Assembly: GCF_030252425.1 (NCBI RefSeq)
Contig: NZ_CP126994.1
Location: forward strand, 3,467,001 to 3,531,000
DNA length: 64,000 nt
Reading direction: 5' to 3'
From: Acidisoma sp. PAMC 29798
Lineage (GTDB): Bacteria > Pseudomonadota > Alphaproteobacteria > Acetobacterales > Acetobacteraceae
A program made the translations under genes and the position numbers. The notes below the pieces were generated by a model. The model worked only from the letters and a program-made list of their open reading frames with translations, did not search any database and had not been told where the DNA came from. Every line of letters starts with the position of its first letter. Position 1 is the first letter of the stretch. This document shows positions 8,396 through 15,337 of this stretch, one piece after another.

Positions 8396-9124
8396 TCATG
8401 ATTTGAGCATGTCACGCGCACGCTCCAGGTCGGCCGCTGTATCCACCCCCAACGGTACGTCTTTGACCAAGATGGCATGGATTTTCATTCCGGCTTCAAG
8501 CGCCCGTAGCTGTTCCAATTTCTCACGCAATTCAAGCGATGAGGGCGGCAAAGCCACGAATGCATCGAAGGCCTCACGGCGCCATGCATAAAGACCGATG
8601 TGATGGTACAAGGGCCCCTCGCCCCAAGGCGCTTGAGCCCGGGTGAAATACAAGACTCGGAAGCGCCCCTCTCCCAGCGGCACCCCTATCATCTTGACCA
8701 CGCTGGGGGCTTCGGCCTCTCGCATGTTCGTAATTTCAGCCACCGGGGTCGCGAGCGACACTTCCGATTGATTGAGCAAGGCGACGGTGGCGAGCGTCAC
8801 CCCAGGGGAAACAGTTGGGAGGTCACCCTGGAAATTGACGACCACATCATGATGACCCCGCGGATCCACCTGAGCCAGAGCTTCAGCCAAACGGTCTGTA
8901 CCGGACGGATGGTCAGGCCGGGTCATGACAACCTCACCCCCGACATCCGAGACCGCAGCGGCGATTGCGGGGTGGTCCGTCGCCACAATCACCCGCCCCA
9001 GACCGGTCTCCATCGCGCGGCGCCATACGTGCACGATCATTGGCTGCCCATGGATCATCGCCATCGGCTTATCGGGCAACCGCGTGGAGCTCATCCGTGC
9101 GGGTATGATGACAATCGGGTTCAT
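8396..9124 (-). CDS. kdsB: 3-deoxy-manno-octulosonate cytidylyltransferase (CMP-KDO synthetase)
   Basis: A 242-residue nucleotidyltransferase that activates KDO with CTP for lipopolysaccharide inner-core synthesis. The N-terminus IVIIPARMSSTRLPDKPM is the CTP-binding loop, followed by GQPMIVHVWRRA, VATDH, MTRPDHPSGTDRLAEA and VNFQGDLP, and the late HHIGLYAWRREAF. All are hallmarks of KdsB. I use the ATG at 9124; a start at 9151 would add nine unconserved residues. It follows kdsD by 54 bases on the same strand, so the two probably form one operon. Confidence 0.94.
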   Translation of the reverse strand: MNPIVIIPARMSSTRLPDKPMAMIHGQPMIVHVWRRAMETGLGRVIVATDHPAIAAAVSDVGGEVVMTRPDHPSGTDRLAEALAQVDPRGHHDVVVNFQGDLPTVSPGVTLATVALLNQSEVSLATPVAEITNMREAEAPSVVKMIGVPLGEGRFRVLYFTRAQAPWGEGPLYHHIGLYAWRREAFDAFVALPPSSLELREKLEQLRALEAGMKIHAILVKDVPLGVDTAADLERARDMLKS

Positions 9125-9178
9125 AGGACACTGCCTAGCAAGAACCACCAAACGCGACCAGCACGCGGCGTATCCAAT

Positions 9179-10183
9179 CTAGGCGATGCCCGCTCTCAGC
9201 AGGTCATGGATATGAACAAGGCCGACAGGAACATCGCCTTCCAAGACGAAGATGCATGTGATGCGCGCATCGTTCATCTGCGCCAGAGCCTTCGCGGCAA
9301 GGACATCTGCCGTTACGGCCTGCGGCCGTTTCCCCATGGCTTGTTCGACTGGAATGTCAACGAAGGCCGCACTGAAGGCGCGACGCAGGTCGCCATCGGT
9401 CAAGACCCCGACGAGATGGCCTGCCTCATCAACCACGGCCGCGATGCCAAACCGCTTCGACGTCATTTCAACGATGCCCGCCGAGAGCGTGGCACCTCGA
9501 CGCACGATCGGCAGTGCATCGCCTTGGTGCATAATCTGCCCGACCGTCAAAAGCCTGGAGCCAAGCTTGCCCCCCGGATGGAAGCGTTGGAAATCACTGG
9601 CAGAGAATCCGCGCCGTTCCAGCAGCATCACCGCCAGAGCATCGCCGGCCACGAGTTGCATCGTGGTGCTCGTGGTCGGAGCGAGCCCGTTCGGGCAAGC
9701 CTCCTCACTGACCGGCAGAAATAGACCGATATCCGCGGCTCGCCCCAGCGCGCTGTCAGGCCGGGATGTGAGCGCCACGAGCTTGATGTCGAAGCGCCGT
9801 GTATATGCGACGATATCCGCGAGCTCCGGCGTCTCGCCCGACCAAGACAGCGCCAAGACGACGTCCGTCTGGGCAATCATACCAAGGTCCCCATGACTCG
9901 CCTCGGCAGAGTGGACGAAGTGGCTTGGCGTCCCCGTGCTCGCCAGGGTGGACGCAATTTTTCGGCCGATCAGACCTGACTTTCCCATGCCCGTTACGAT
10001 GACGCGACCGCCACTCCGCTCGATGAGTTCGGCCGTAGCAACAAAGGATTTGGCCAGGCCGAGGGGAAGGGCCGCCTGGAGCGCGACCAGACCCTGCCGC
10101 TCAGTCTCTATTGTGCGCGCCAAGATGTCATCGGACAGATGAGCCAATGGCCGAACTACAGTCGTCGCTCCGACAGATGTCAT
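9179..10183 (-). CDS. kdsD: Arabinose-5-phosphate isomerase
   Basis: A 334-residue cytosolic enzyme converting ribulose 5-phosphate to arabinose 5-phosphate, the precursor of KDO. It has a SIS sugar-isomerase domain (about 40-175) with VIVTGMGKSGLIGRKIASTLASTGTPS and HGDLGMI, LSWSGETPEL, then two CBS motifs (about 210-265 and 275-330) starting at LTVGQIMHQGDALPIV and MGKRPQAVTADVL. This architecture is that of KdsD/KpsF/GutQ. Its place directly upstream of kdsB supports the KDO assignment over a sugar-specific paralogue. A 230-base gap to the next gene upstream should hold the promoter. Confidence 0.93.
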   Translation of the reverse strand: MTSVGATTVVRPLAHLSDDILARTIETERQGLVALQAALPLGLAKSFVATAELIERSGGRVIVTGMGKSGLIGRKIASTLASTGTPSHFVHSAEASHGDLGMIAQTDVVLALSWSGETPELADIVAYTRRFDIKLVALTSRPDSALGRAADIGLFLPVSEEACPNGLAPTTSTTMQLVAGDALAVMLLERRGFSASDFQRFHPGGKLGSRLLTVGQIMHQGDALPIVRRGATLSAGIVEMTSKRFGIAAVVDEAGHLVGVLTDGDLRRAFSAAFVDIPVEQAMGKRPQAVTADVLAAKALAQMNDARITCIFVLEGDVPVGLVHIHDLLRAGIA

Positions 10184-10413
10184 AGAATATTACTTTGCCA
10201 CAGTCCCAACTTGGTCGTCTTTTCTAGCCGCTTGCGTTGCCGTGTGCCAGCCATTCGCGCTGTGCTGTCTCATGAAGAGCTTGCGCTCTTCCGCCAGATC
10301 GACGGATGAGTCGAAATTCCATGAGCTTCGGGAACACGAAACCTATCCCTTCTCGCAGAATCATGACTGCGCCACATCTGGAAGCCACGCAAAAAAGACA
10401 TCGTCACGCGAAG

Positions 10414-11019
10414 CTAAGCGCGACAAGAAGACATAACCGCCCGAACAACAAGTGCGATGCGTTCGCCGCGCGCGCTGGGCCGAATACGGCCTGAACGTTC
10501 GAGTGCAGCGAGCCCATGAAGGGCCGCCCAAAACGTCTCAGTGACGAGATCGACATCGACACAGAATGGCGTCACGACGGCCGCAAGTGCCCCGAAAGCG
10601 GCCCGTAGCTCCGGTCTGGTGCCACTTTCCGCGAACCGCAAAGGCGTCGGCAGGATCAACATGGCTTCGTAAAGTGCAGGACGGCTGAGCGCAAAGACCA
10701 GATAGGCCATGGCAACATTCTGGAGGGCGTCTTGTTGCCCGGTCGAGCCGCTTGCCGCTTCCCGAAGAGCGACTGTAATGTCCTTAAATCCCTCGACTGC
10801 AACGGCGGCGACAATGGCATCCCGATTCTCGAAATGTGAGTAGAGCACTGGCTGACTATATTCGATTTCATGGGCCAGGCGGCGGATGGTAACGGCATCC
10901 CATCCCTCACGCTCCGCGATCACGCGCGCTGCCGCGATGATGCGATCCTCGCGCTCAGCCCGGTCCCGTCCTTTCCGCTCGGCGATACTCAATCCCTGAT
11001 CTCCCAGACCTATCGACAC
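10414..11019 (-). CDS. TetR-family transcriptional regulator
   Basis: A regulator of about 200 residues. The N-terminal helix-turn-helix covers about residues 25-70 (ARVIAEREGWDAVTIRRLAHEIEYSQPVLYSHFENRDAIVAAV); the C-terminal part resembles the ligand-binding domain of TetR proteins with a WHG-like region (ETFWAALHGLAALERSGR). The start is uncertain: GTG at 11019 has no clear ribosome site, while TTG at 10992 lies eight bases after GGGAG. It is divergent from the two small membrane-protein genes, and two near-identical palindromes lie between them, so it most likely represses them and itself in response to a small molecule. Confidence 0.88.
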   Translation of the reverse strand: MSIGLGDQGLSIAERKGRDRAEREDRIIAAARVIAEREGWDAVTIRRLAHEIEYSQPVLYSHFENRDAIVAAVAVEGFKDITVALREAASGSTGQQDALQNVAMAYLVFALSRPALYEAMLILPTPLRFAESGTRPELRAAFGALAAVVTPFCVDVDLVTETFWAALHGLAALERSGRIRPSARGERIALVVRAVMSSCRA

Positions 11020-11044
11020 GCATATCTGGGCACCATACTGATGC

Positions 11045-11073
11045 TTGACGATCTAGCAATGCTATATTATCTA
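11045..11073 (+). promoter_or_regulatory. Probable sigma-70 promoter for the small membrane-protein operon
   Basis: TTGACG at 11045-11050 and TATCTA at 11068-11073 are 17 bases apart, a good match in spacing to a sigma-70 promoter directed rightward at the genes from 11120. Both TetR operator candidates overlap it or its expected start point. Confidence 0.55.
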
Positions 11074-11094
11074 TCCTAGCAACGCTAGATCGTC
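11047..11094 (+). promoter_or_regulatory. Paired palindromic operators, probably for the TetR regulator
   Basis: Two 11-base palindromes, TAGCAATGCTA (11054-11064) and TAGCAACGCTA (11077-11087), are 23 bases apart. In addition GACGATCTAGC (11047-11057) and GCTAGATCGTC (11084-11094) form a larger perfect inverted repeat around both. The first lies between the -35 and -10 boxes and the second on the likely start site, the classic position for TetR repression. Binding is inferred. Confidence 0.65.
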
Positions 11095-11119
11095 TGATTT
11101 GGCCAGAAAGGACAGTGTC

Positions 11120-11347
11120 ATGCATTGGCTTCCACTCGGAGTAGCTTTGGTCCTGGCGCTCGCGATTGTCGCGATCGCCATCACCTCTATCGTGAGCCCG
11201 ATGACCGCGACACGCAGTTTCGGCTTGCCCCTGCCTGAAGATGGCACCCACATTGCCTGGTGGCTTCGCCTCAAAGCAGTGCGGGAGATTGTAGCCGGAT
11301 TGGCCGTGATTTTGACCGCCATACCCATGTTAATTGGAGCGCGCTGA
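11120..11347 (+). CDS. Small membrane protein, DUF4267-like
   Basis: A 75-residue protein with an N-terminal membrane helix (about 4-26), a conserved-looking stretch ending in WWLRLKAVREIVAGL, and a second helix to the C-terminus. The R-x-K-x-x-R-E/D-I-x-x-G-L pattern recalls DUF4267 proteins, which are usually longer with about four helices, so this one may be a short form or truncated. The ATG at 11120 has AAAGGA at about nine bases. The stop is one base before the next start, so it is co-translated with the DoxX-like protein. Function unknown. Confidence 0.7.
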   Translation: MHWLPLGVALVLALAIVAIAITSIVSPMTATRSFGLPLPEDGTHIAWWLRLKAVREIVAGLAVILTAIPMLIGAR

Positions 11348-11348
11348 G

Positions 11349-11669
11349 ATGGTCCATACTATTTCGATCTGGCTTCTCGTGGCCGGGTTCTTTGGCGCCG
11401 GCCTTTTCAACGCGATCGGCACGCAAGGGACGCGTAGCGATTTCGTTCGCTGGGGCTACCCCCGCTGGTGGGGCATCGTGACGGGCGGACTGGAGATGAT
11501 CAGCGCCGTGTTGATTGCCCTCCCTGTCACGCGCATTCCAGGCCTCGCACTGGGCGCGGTCATCATGGTGGCAGCGGTCGTGACCGTTCTGCGCCACCGC
11601 GACTTTTCGCACCTTGTGCCACTGAGCGTCTTTATCGCTTTCCTCGCTCTCGCAGAGATCTCGGTCTAA
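11349..11669 (+). CDS. DoxX-like small membrane protein
   Basis: A 106-residue inner-membrane protein with about four hydrophobic segments. FVRWGYPRWWGIVTGGLEMISAVLIALPVTRIPGLALG matches the DoxX-like family, with its tryptophan-glycine-rich first loop and glutamate in helix two. Family members are of poorly known function; some are linked to redox stress. The ATG at 11349 has GGAG nine bases upstream, inside the preceding gene. The two genes form an operon that is probably controlled by the divergent TetR regulator. Confidence 0.75.
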   Translation: MVHTISIWLLVAGFFGAGLFNAIGTQGTRSDFVRWGYPRWWGIVTGGLEMISAVLIALPVTRIPGLALGAVIMVAAVVTVLRHRDFSHLVPLSVFIAFLALAEISV

Positions 11670-11690
11670 AAAAGCGCAGGCCGGCTTATG

Positions 11691-11705
11691 ACGCGGCCGC
11701 CGCGT
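11691..11705 (+). terminator. GC-rich palindrome between convergent genes
   Basis: ACGCGGC and GCCGCGT flank a single C. It sits between the end of the DoxX-like gene and the end of the convergent SDR operon. It may mark transcript ends in both directions, but there is no T run and the loop is too small for a normal hairpin. Confidence 0.3.
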
Positions 11706-11720
11706 TAAGCTCCCATCGCA

Positions 11721-12506
11721 TCAGGACACGCTGTAACCACCATCGACCATCAGCAGATGGCCCGTGATTCCACTGGCAGCGTCAGAGGCGAGAAAGGTGA
11801 CGGCATTGGCGATTTCCCGCCGGTCCATCAAACGGCCCATAGGAATATCGTCAAGCCACCGCTTCAAGACCTCAGGATGGGCGCTGCCGACATCGGCGAG
11901 CATCTCGGTGTCTGTATAGCCCGGACCCACGGCATTGACGCGCACATTATGCGGCGCCCATTCGCAGCCCAGCACCTTACACATGTGGGCAACGCCCGCC
12001 TTGGTGACGTCATAGCCGAGGTGATGCTCAGGCTGGACATATTTGACACCGGCGATGGAGGATATCGCGACGATGGCGCCGCGTTTCTGTCTAATCATAT
12101 GCGTGCCGACATGACGGATCACAAAGAACACGCCATCGAGATTGATGGCCATGACACGCCGCCAATCCTCATCCGAATGGGTCGCACTATCGGCTTCGTA
12201 GGAAATACCCGCATTCGCCACCAGAATGTCGATCGCGCCATGGATCACGACGACATCGTCAATCGCGGCATCCACGGCCTTGCGGTCCGTGACGTCGAAA
12301 ACGATGGAGGAAGCGGCGTATCCCTGATCGGCTAGTGTTTGCGCCGCGTCTGACACAGTGACCGCGCTATCTGCCAAGACAACGGTCGCGCCCATTTCCG
12401 CCAAGCGCGTTGCGATAGCAAAGCCAATGCCGCGCCGCGCGCCGGTAACGAGAGCGACACGCCCATCAAGCCGGAAGAAGCTGTCAATTGCAGGGGTCAT
12501 GATCAT
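11721..12506 (-). CDS. Short-chain dehydrogenase/reductase, last gene of the hydroxyquinol operon
   Basis: A 261-residue classical SDR. The cofactor motif TGARRGIGFAIA is at about residues 20-31; an Asp-Ser follows beta-strand 2 (VLADSAV), which favours NAD. NAGISYEAD, the catalytic serine in ISSIAG and YDVTK supply the catalytic residues. It ends with the usual DAASGITGHLLMVDGGYS. Its ATG overlaps the stop of the preceding SDR (ATGA), so the two are translationally coupled. It presumably oxidises a secondary alcohol in the pathway of this operon; the substrate is unknown. Confidence 0.9.
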   Translation of the reverse strand: MIMTPAIDSFFRLDGRVALVTGARRGIGFAIATRLAEMGATVVLADSAVTVSDAAQTLADQGYAASSIVFDVTDRKAVDAAIDDVVVIHGAIDILVANAGISYEADSATHSDEDWRRVMAINLDGVFFVIRHVGTHMIRQKRGAIVAISSIAGVKYVQPEHHLGYDVTKAGVAHMCKVLGCEWAPHNVRVNAVGPGYTDTEMLADVGSAHPEVLKRWLDDIPMGRLMDRREIANAVTFLASDAASGITGHLLMVDGGYSVS

Positions 12507-13270
12507 TGCGCGGTATAGCCGCCGTCGCAGACCAGGCTGGCGCCGGTCACGAAGCGGGCCTCGTCCGAGGCCAGGAACAACACACAGTTTGCGACGTCCA
12601 CAGGCTCGCCCAAGGTCAGCGGATGTTTGCGGCTCATAACCTCGATATAATGATCGAGGCCGCCCGGATAGGTTTCGCCCGCTTTCATGAACAAAGGCGT
12701 TTTAACGGAGCCGGGATGAACGCAGTTCACACGAATGCCATAGGGCGCGTAACAAACGGCATCGGTCTTGGTCATCATCAGTACCGCACCCTTGGTGCCG
12801 TGATAGGGCGGCAGATCATCATTGCCGATCAAGCCGTAGATTGATGAGAAATTGACGATGGCGCCACGCTTCGCCGCCATCATATGCGGCAATACATGCT
12901 TGCTGCAGAGAAATGGCCCCCGCGTATTGACGGCAAAGACGAGATCCCATTCCTCGACCGTCGCCTCATGGGTGAACTTGTTGGCACCGGGAATGCCGGC
13001 ATTGTTGACGAGAATATCGATCTTGCCCCAGCGATCGACCACCTGCTGAACGCCGGCGACGATCGTGGCCTCCTTCGTCACATCGACCATGATGGCAATC
13101 GCCTCATAGCCTTGCGCGCGCAACCGCTCCGCCGTGCTTTCCGCGGCGGCGACATTGACATCGAAGATGGCGACGCGCGCACCTTCCTGCACAAAACGTT
13201 CGCAAGTCGCCTCGCCAATTCCTGTTCCGCCGCCGGTGATGATGGCGACCTTGTCTTCCAATCTCGACAT
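12503..13270 (-). CDS. Short-chain dehydrogenase/reductase
   Basis: A 255-residue classical SDR. TGGGTGIGEATCERF at about residues 12-26 binds the cofactor, with Asp in IFDVN pointing to NAD. The catalytic set is NNAG, NFSSIYG and YHGTK, and the C-terminus is RFVTGASLVCDGGYTAQ. The ATG at 13270 has GGAG at nine bases; the open frame extends upstream but without family similarity. It lies 19 bases after the medium-chain dehydrogenase gene and overlaps the next SDR by four bases. The pair may act on consecutive or alternative hydroxyl groups of the same compound. Confidence 0.9.
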   Translation of the reverse strand: MSRLEDKVAIITGGGTGIGEATCERFVQEGARVAIFDVNVAAAESTAERLRAQGYEAIAIMVDVTKEATIVAGVQQVVDRWGKIDILVNNAGIPGANKFTHEATVEEWDLVFAVNTRGPFLCSKHVLPHMMAAKRGAIVNFSSIYGLIGNDDLPPYHGTKGAVLMMTKTDAVCYAPYGIRVNCVHPGSVKTPLFMKAGETYPGGLDHYIEVMSRKHPLTLGEPVDVANCVLFLASDEARFVTGASLVCDGGYTAQ

Positions 13271-13289
13271 TGCTGTTTTCTCCGTCCTG

Positions 13290-14270
13290 TTAGGCGTTGA
13301 GGAGCGTGACCTTGATGCAACGGTCGGCCTGCTTGCCGAGTTCAAAGGCTGCAACGGCATCTTCGAGTGCAAAACTATGGGTGCGGATCGGCGACAGATC
13401 GAGGCGGGTGCGTTCCAGGAAACGGATCGCGGCCGGCCAGACGCCCGGCGAACCGATACAGCCCATGACGGTGAGGTTGCGCATCTGGATATTCCCGAGA
13501 TGAGAGGAAACCTCACGACCGATATTGATGCCGATCATCGCCACGCGCCCTTCTTCCCGGACGAGATCGAAGACCACGCCGAGTGAGCGATCATGGCCGG
13601 CGGCTTCGATGACGAGATCGGCGCCTTTGCCGGTCAGTTCCATGACGCGTTCCACGGCGTTTTCCGTGGCGGGATCGATCACCGTATCCGCACCGAGTTT
13701 GAGAGCCGCCGCCCTGCGATGTGCGATGGGATCGATAACGATGACGCGCGCACCCATGCCTATGGCGGCGGCGGCCGAAACAAGGCCGATAGTGCCGCCG
13801 CCGGAGACGACGACCGTCTCACTCGCATTCGTGCCACCCAGGCGCTGGACGCCGTAGAAGCCGCAGGTGAAGGGCTCGATCAATGAGGCTGCCAGGTCAT
13901 CGATGCTATCGGGCAGCTTATGCAGCCATTCCGGTCGCACCGTGAAGAACTCGCGGTCGGCGCCGTCCAGGGAAAAGCCGAAGTGGTGGACCCGATCGGG
14001 GAGCCGCACGACGCATTCGCCGACCACCCTTTCCCCGACCGCGAAGCCGCGCACATCGCGACCCACGTCCACGATCTCACCGCACCACTCATGACCCGGC
14101 GTCACCGGGTAGGAAATGGGAATGATGTAGCGCCCACCGAGCAGTTCATAATCGGAGTGACAGATGCCGACGGCTTTCATGCGCACGAGAATTTCGTTCG
14201 GCGTGATCGTCGGCATATCGACGTCGCGCAACTCAGGCCGGTCGGGTGCCGCAAAACTAAGGGCCCTCAT
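13290..14270 (-). CDS. Medium-chain zinc-type alcohol/polyol dehydrogenase
   Basis: A 326-residue MDR enzyme of the sorbitol/threonine dehydrogenase group. The catalytic zinc ligands appear in GICHSDYE and PGHEWCGEIVDVG; the NAD-binding motif is VSGGGTIGLVSAAAAIG (about 158-174) followed by VIDP. The loop that usually carries four structural-zinc cysteines is replaced by a segment reading ECVVRLPDRVHHFGFS, so only the catalytic zinc is expected. The ATG overlaps the preceding stop by one base (TGATG), showing coupling with the Gfo/Idh gene. The substrate is probably a polyol or cyclic alcohol. Confidence 0.88.
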   Translation of the reverse strand: MRALSFAAPDRPELRDVDMPTITPNEILVRMKAVGICHSDYELLGGRYIIPISYPVTPGHEWCGEIVDVGRDVRGFAVGERVVGECVVRLPDRVHHFGFSLDGADREFFTVRPEWLHKLPDSIDDLAASLIEPFTCGFYGVQRLGGTNASETVVVSGGGTIGLVSAAAAIGMGARVIVIDPIAHRRAAALKLGADTVIDPATENAVERVMELTGKGADLVIEAAGHDRSLGVVFDLVREEGRVAMIGINIGREVSSHLGNIQMRNLTVMGCIGSPGVWPAAIRFLERTRLDLSPIRTHSFALEDAVAAFELGKQADRCIKVTLLNA

Positions 14271-15316
14271 CACACCGTCTCCTGCACGGTGATAGGGCCT
14301 CTCAGCACGACCTTTTCGACGGCTTCAACCTTGCCCGACTTGGCGGCACGCACGATCGTTTCCAGCAATGTGATATTCGCGATCATCTCCTCGCCCGTGA
14401 TGGGGTAGTCTGCAATCCCTGCCACGGCTCTGCCGAAGGCTTCGAGATTGGCGACCACCGCCTCGGATGGGCCGACCTCCGTCGTCACAATCGGACCGGA
14501 CACGTCGCCCTTGATGACAACCCAACCCTCCGGCGCCTCGACATGGGCTCGGTCGCGGATTTCGACCCAACCCTTGGTGCCATAAACCGCGAAACGGGAG
14601 ATGAAGGGCGTCGCCAAGGTCGCGGAGATATAGGCGGTGCCGCCGCCGATAAAACGGATATAGGCGCTCATCGTATCACCGGAGGGCAGGTCGGAGGCAA
14701 GGGTCTCGCAGGTGACCGTGACATCCGACGCCGCACCCATCAGGCGTATCGCGAGATCGGTGAGGTGGATGCCGGTCGCGGTCATGCCGCCGGCCGGCGC
14801 CTGGTCTGGCTTGAGACGCCAATTGGTGGGGTCGAGGCTGAGGAATTTGTCGTGGCTGAAATTCGCCTCGATCTGCAACAGACGGCCAAGTTTGCCGGCG
14901 GCGGCATCCGCAAGCAATTGCGCCATCGGCGGTTCGAAGCGCCGTTCATGCCCCATGCCAAGAACGAGACCTGCGTCGCGGCAGAGCGTCACGGCCTGTG
15001 CAGCACCCGCGCCCGTGAGGGCGAGCGGCTTTTCGCAGAAAACATGCTTGCCGGCCGCGACGGATTGGGCGATCTGCTGCTCGTGAAAGGCATGCGGTGT
15101 CGCGAGGATCACGGCATCGATATCGGGATCTGCGAGGGCCTCGGCCAGACTGTCGCCCAACGGCAGGTTGCGCGCCGCTGCAAACTCCCGCGCCGCATCG
15201 ATTGCCGGGTCAACGGCGCGGGTAATGCGAAGGACATCGCCATGCGCGGCCATGGTATCGACCATCTTCCGACCCCACCAACCGAGGCCAACAAGCGCAA
15301 CCTTTATGGTTGTCAT
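14270..15316 (-). CDS. Gfo/Idh/MocA-family oxidoreductase
   Basis: A 348-residue NAD(P)-dependent enzyme related to inositol and glucose dehydrogenases. The N-terminal Rossmann motif is VALVGLGWWGRKM, the central DAVILATPHAFHEQQI, and the family signature VFCEKPLAL lies at about residues 92-100. The C-terminal beta-sheet domain includes GGMTATGIHLTDLAIRLMG, with the catalytic-type His-x-x-Asp. This family oxidises or reduces sugars and cyclitols. In this operon it sits between a regulator-like fusion and a medium-chain dehydrogenase, so it likely works on a cyclic polyol or sugar precursor. Confidence 0.9.
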   Translation of the reverse strand: MTTIKVALVGLGWWGRKMVDTMAAHGDVLRITRAVDPAIDAAREFAAARNLPLGDSLAEALADPDIDAVILATPHAFHEQQIAQSVAAGKHVFCEKPLALTGAGAAQAVTLCRDAGLVLGMGHERRFEPPMAQLLADAAAGKLGRLLQIEANFSHDKFLSLDPTNWRLKPDQAPAGGMTATGIHLTDLAIRLMGAASDVTVTCETLASDLPSGDTMSAYIRFIGGGTAYISATLATPFISRFAVYGTKGWVEIRDRAHVEAPEGWVVIKGDVSGPIVTTEVGPSEAVVANLEAFGRAVAGIADYPITGEEMIANITLLETIVRAAKSGKVEAVEKVVLRGPITVQETV

Positions 15317-15337
15317 CTTTATTCTCTCCCTAAGATT

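Noticed and set aside
10242-10494. Short open frames between kdsD and the TetR gene
   Set aside because: Composition is not protein-like, there are no ribosome sites, and the region is expected to hold the kdsD promoter.
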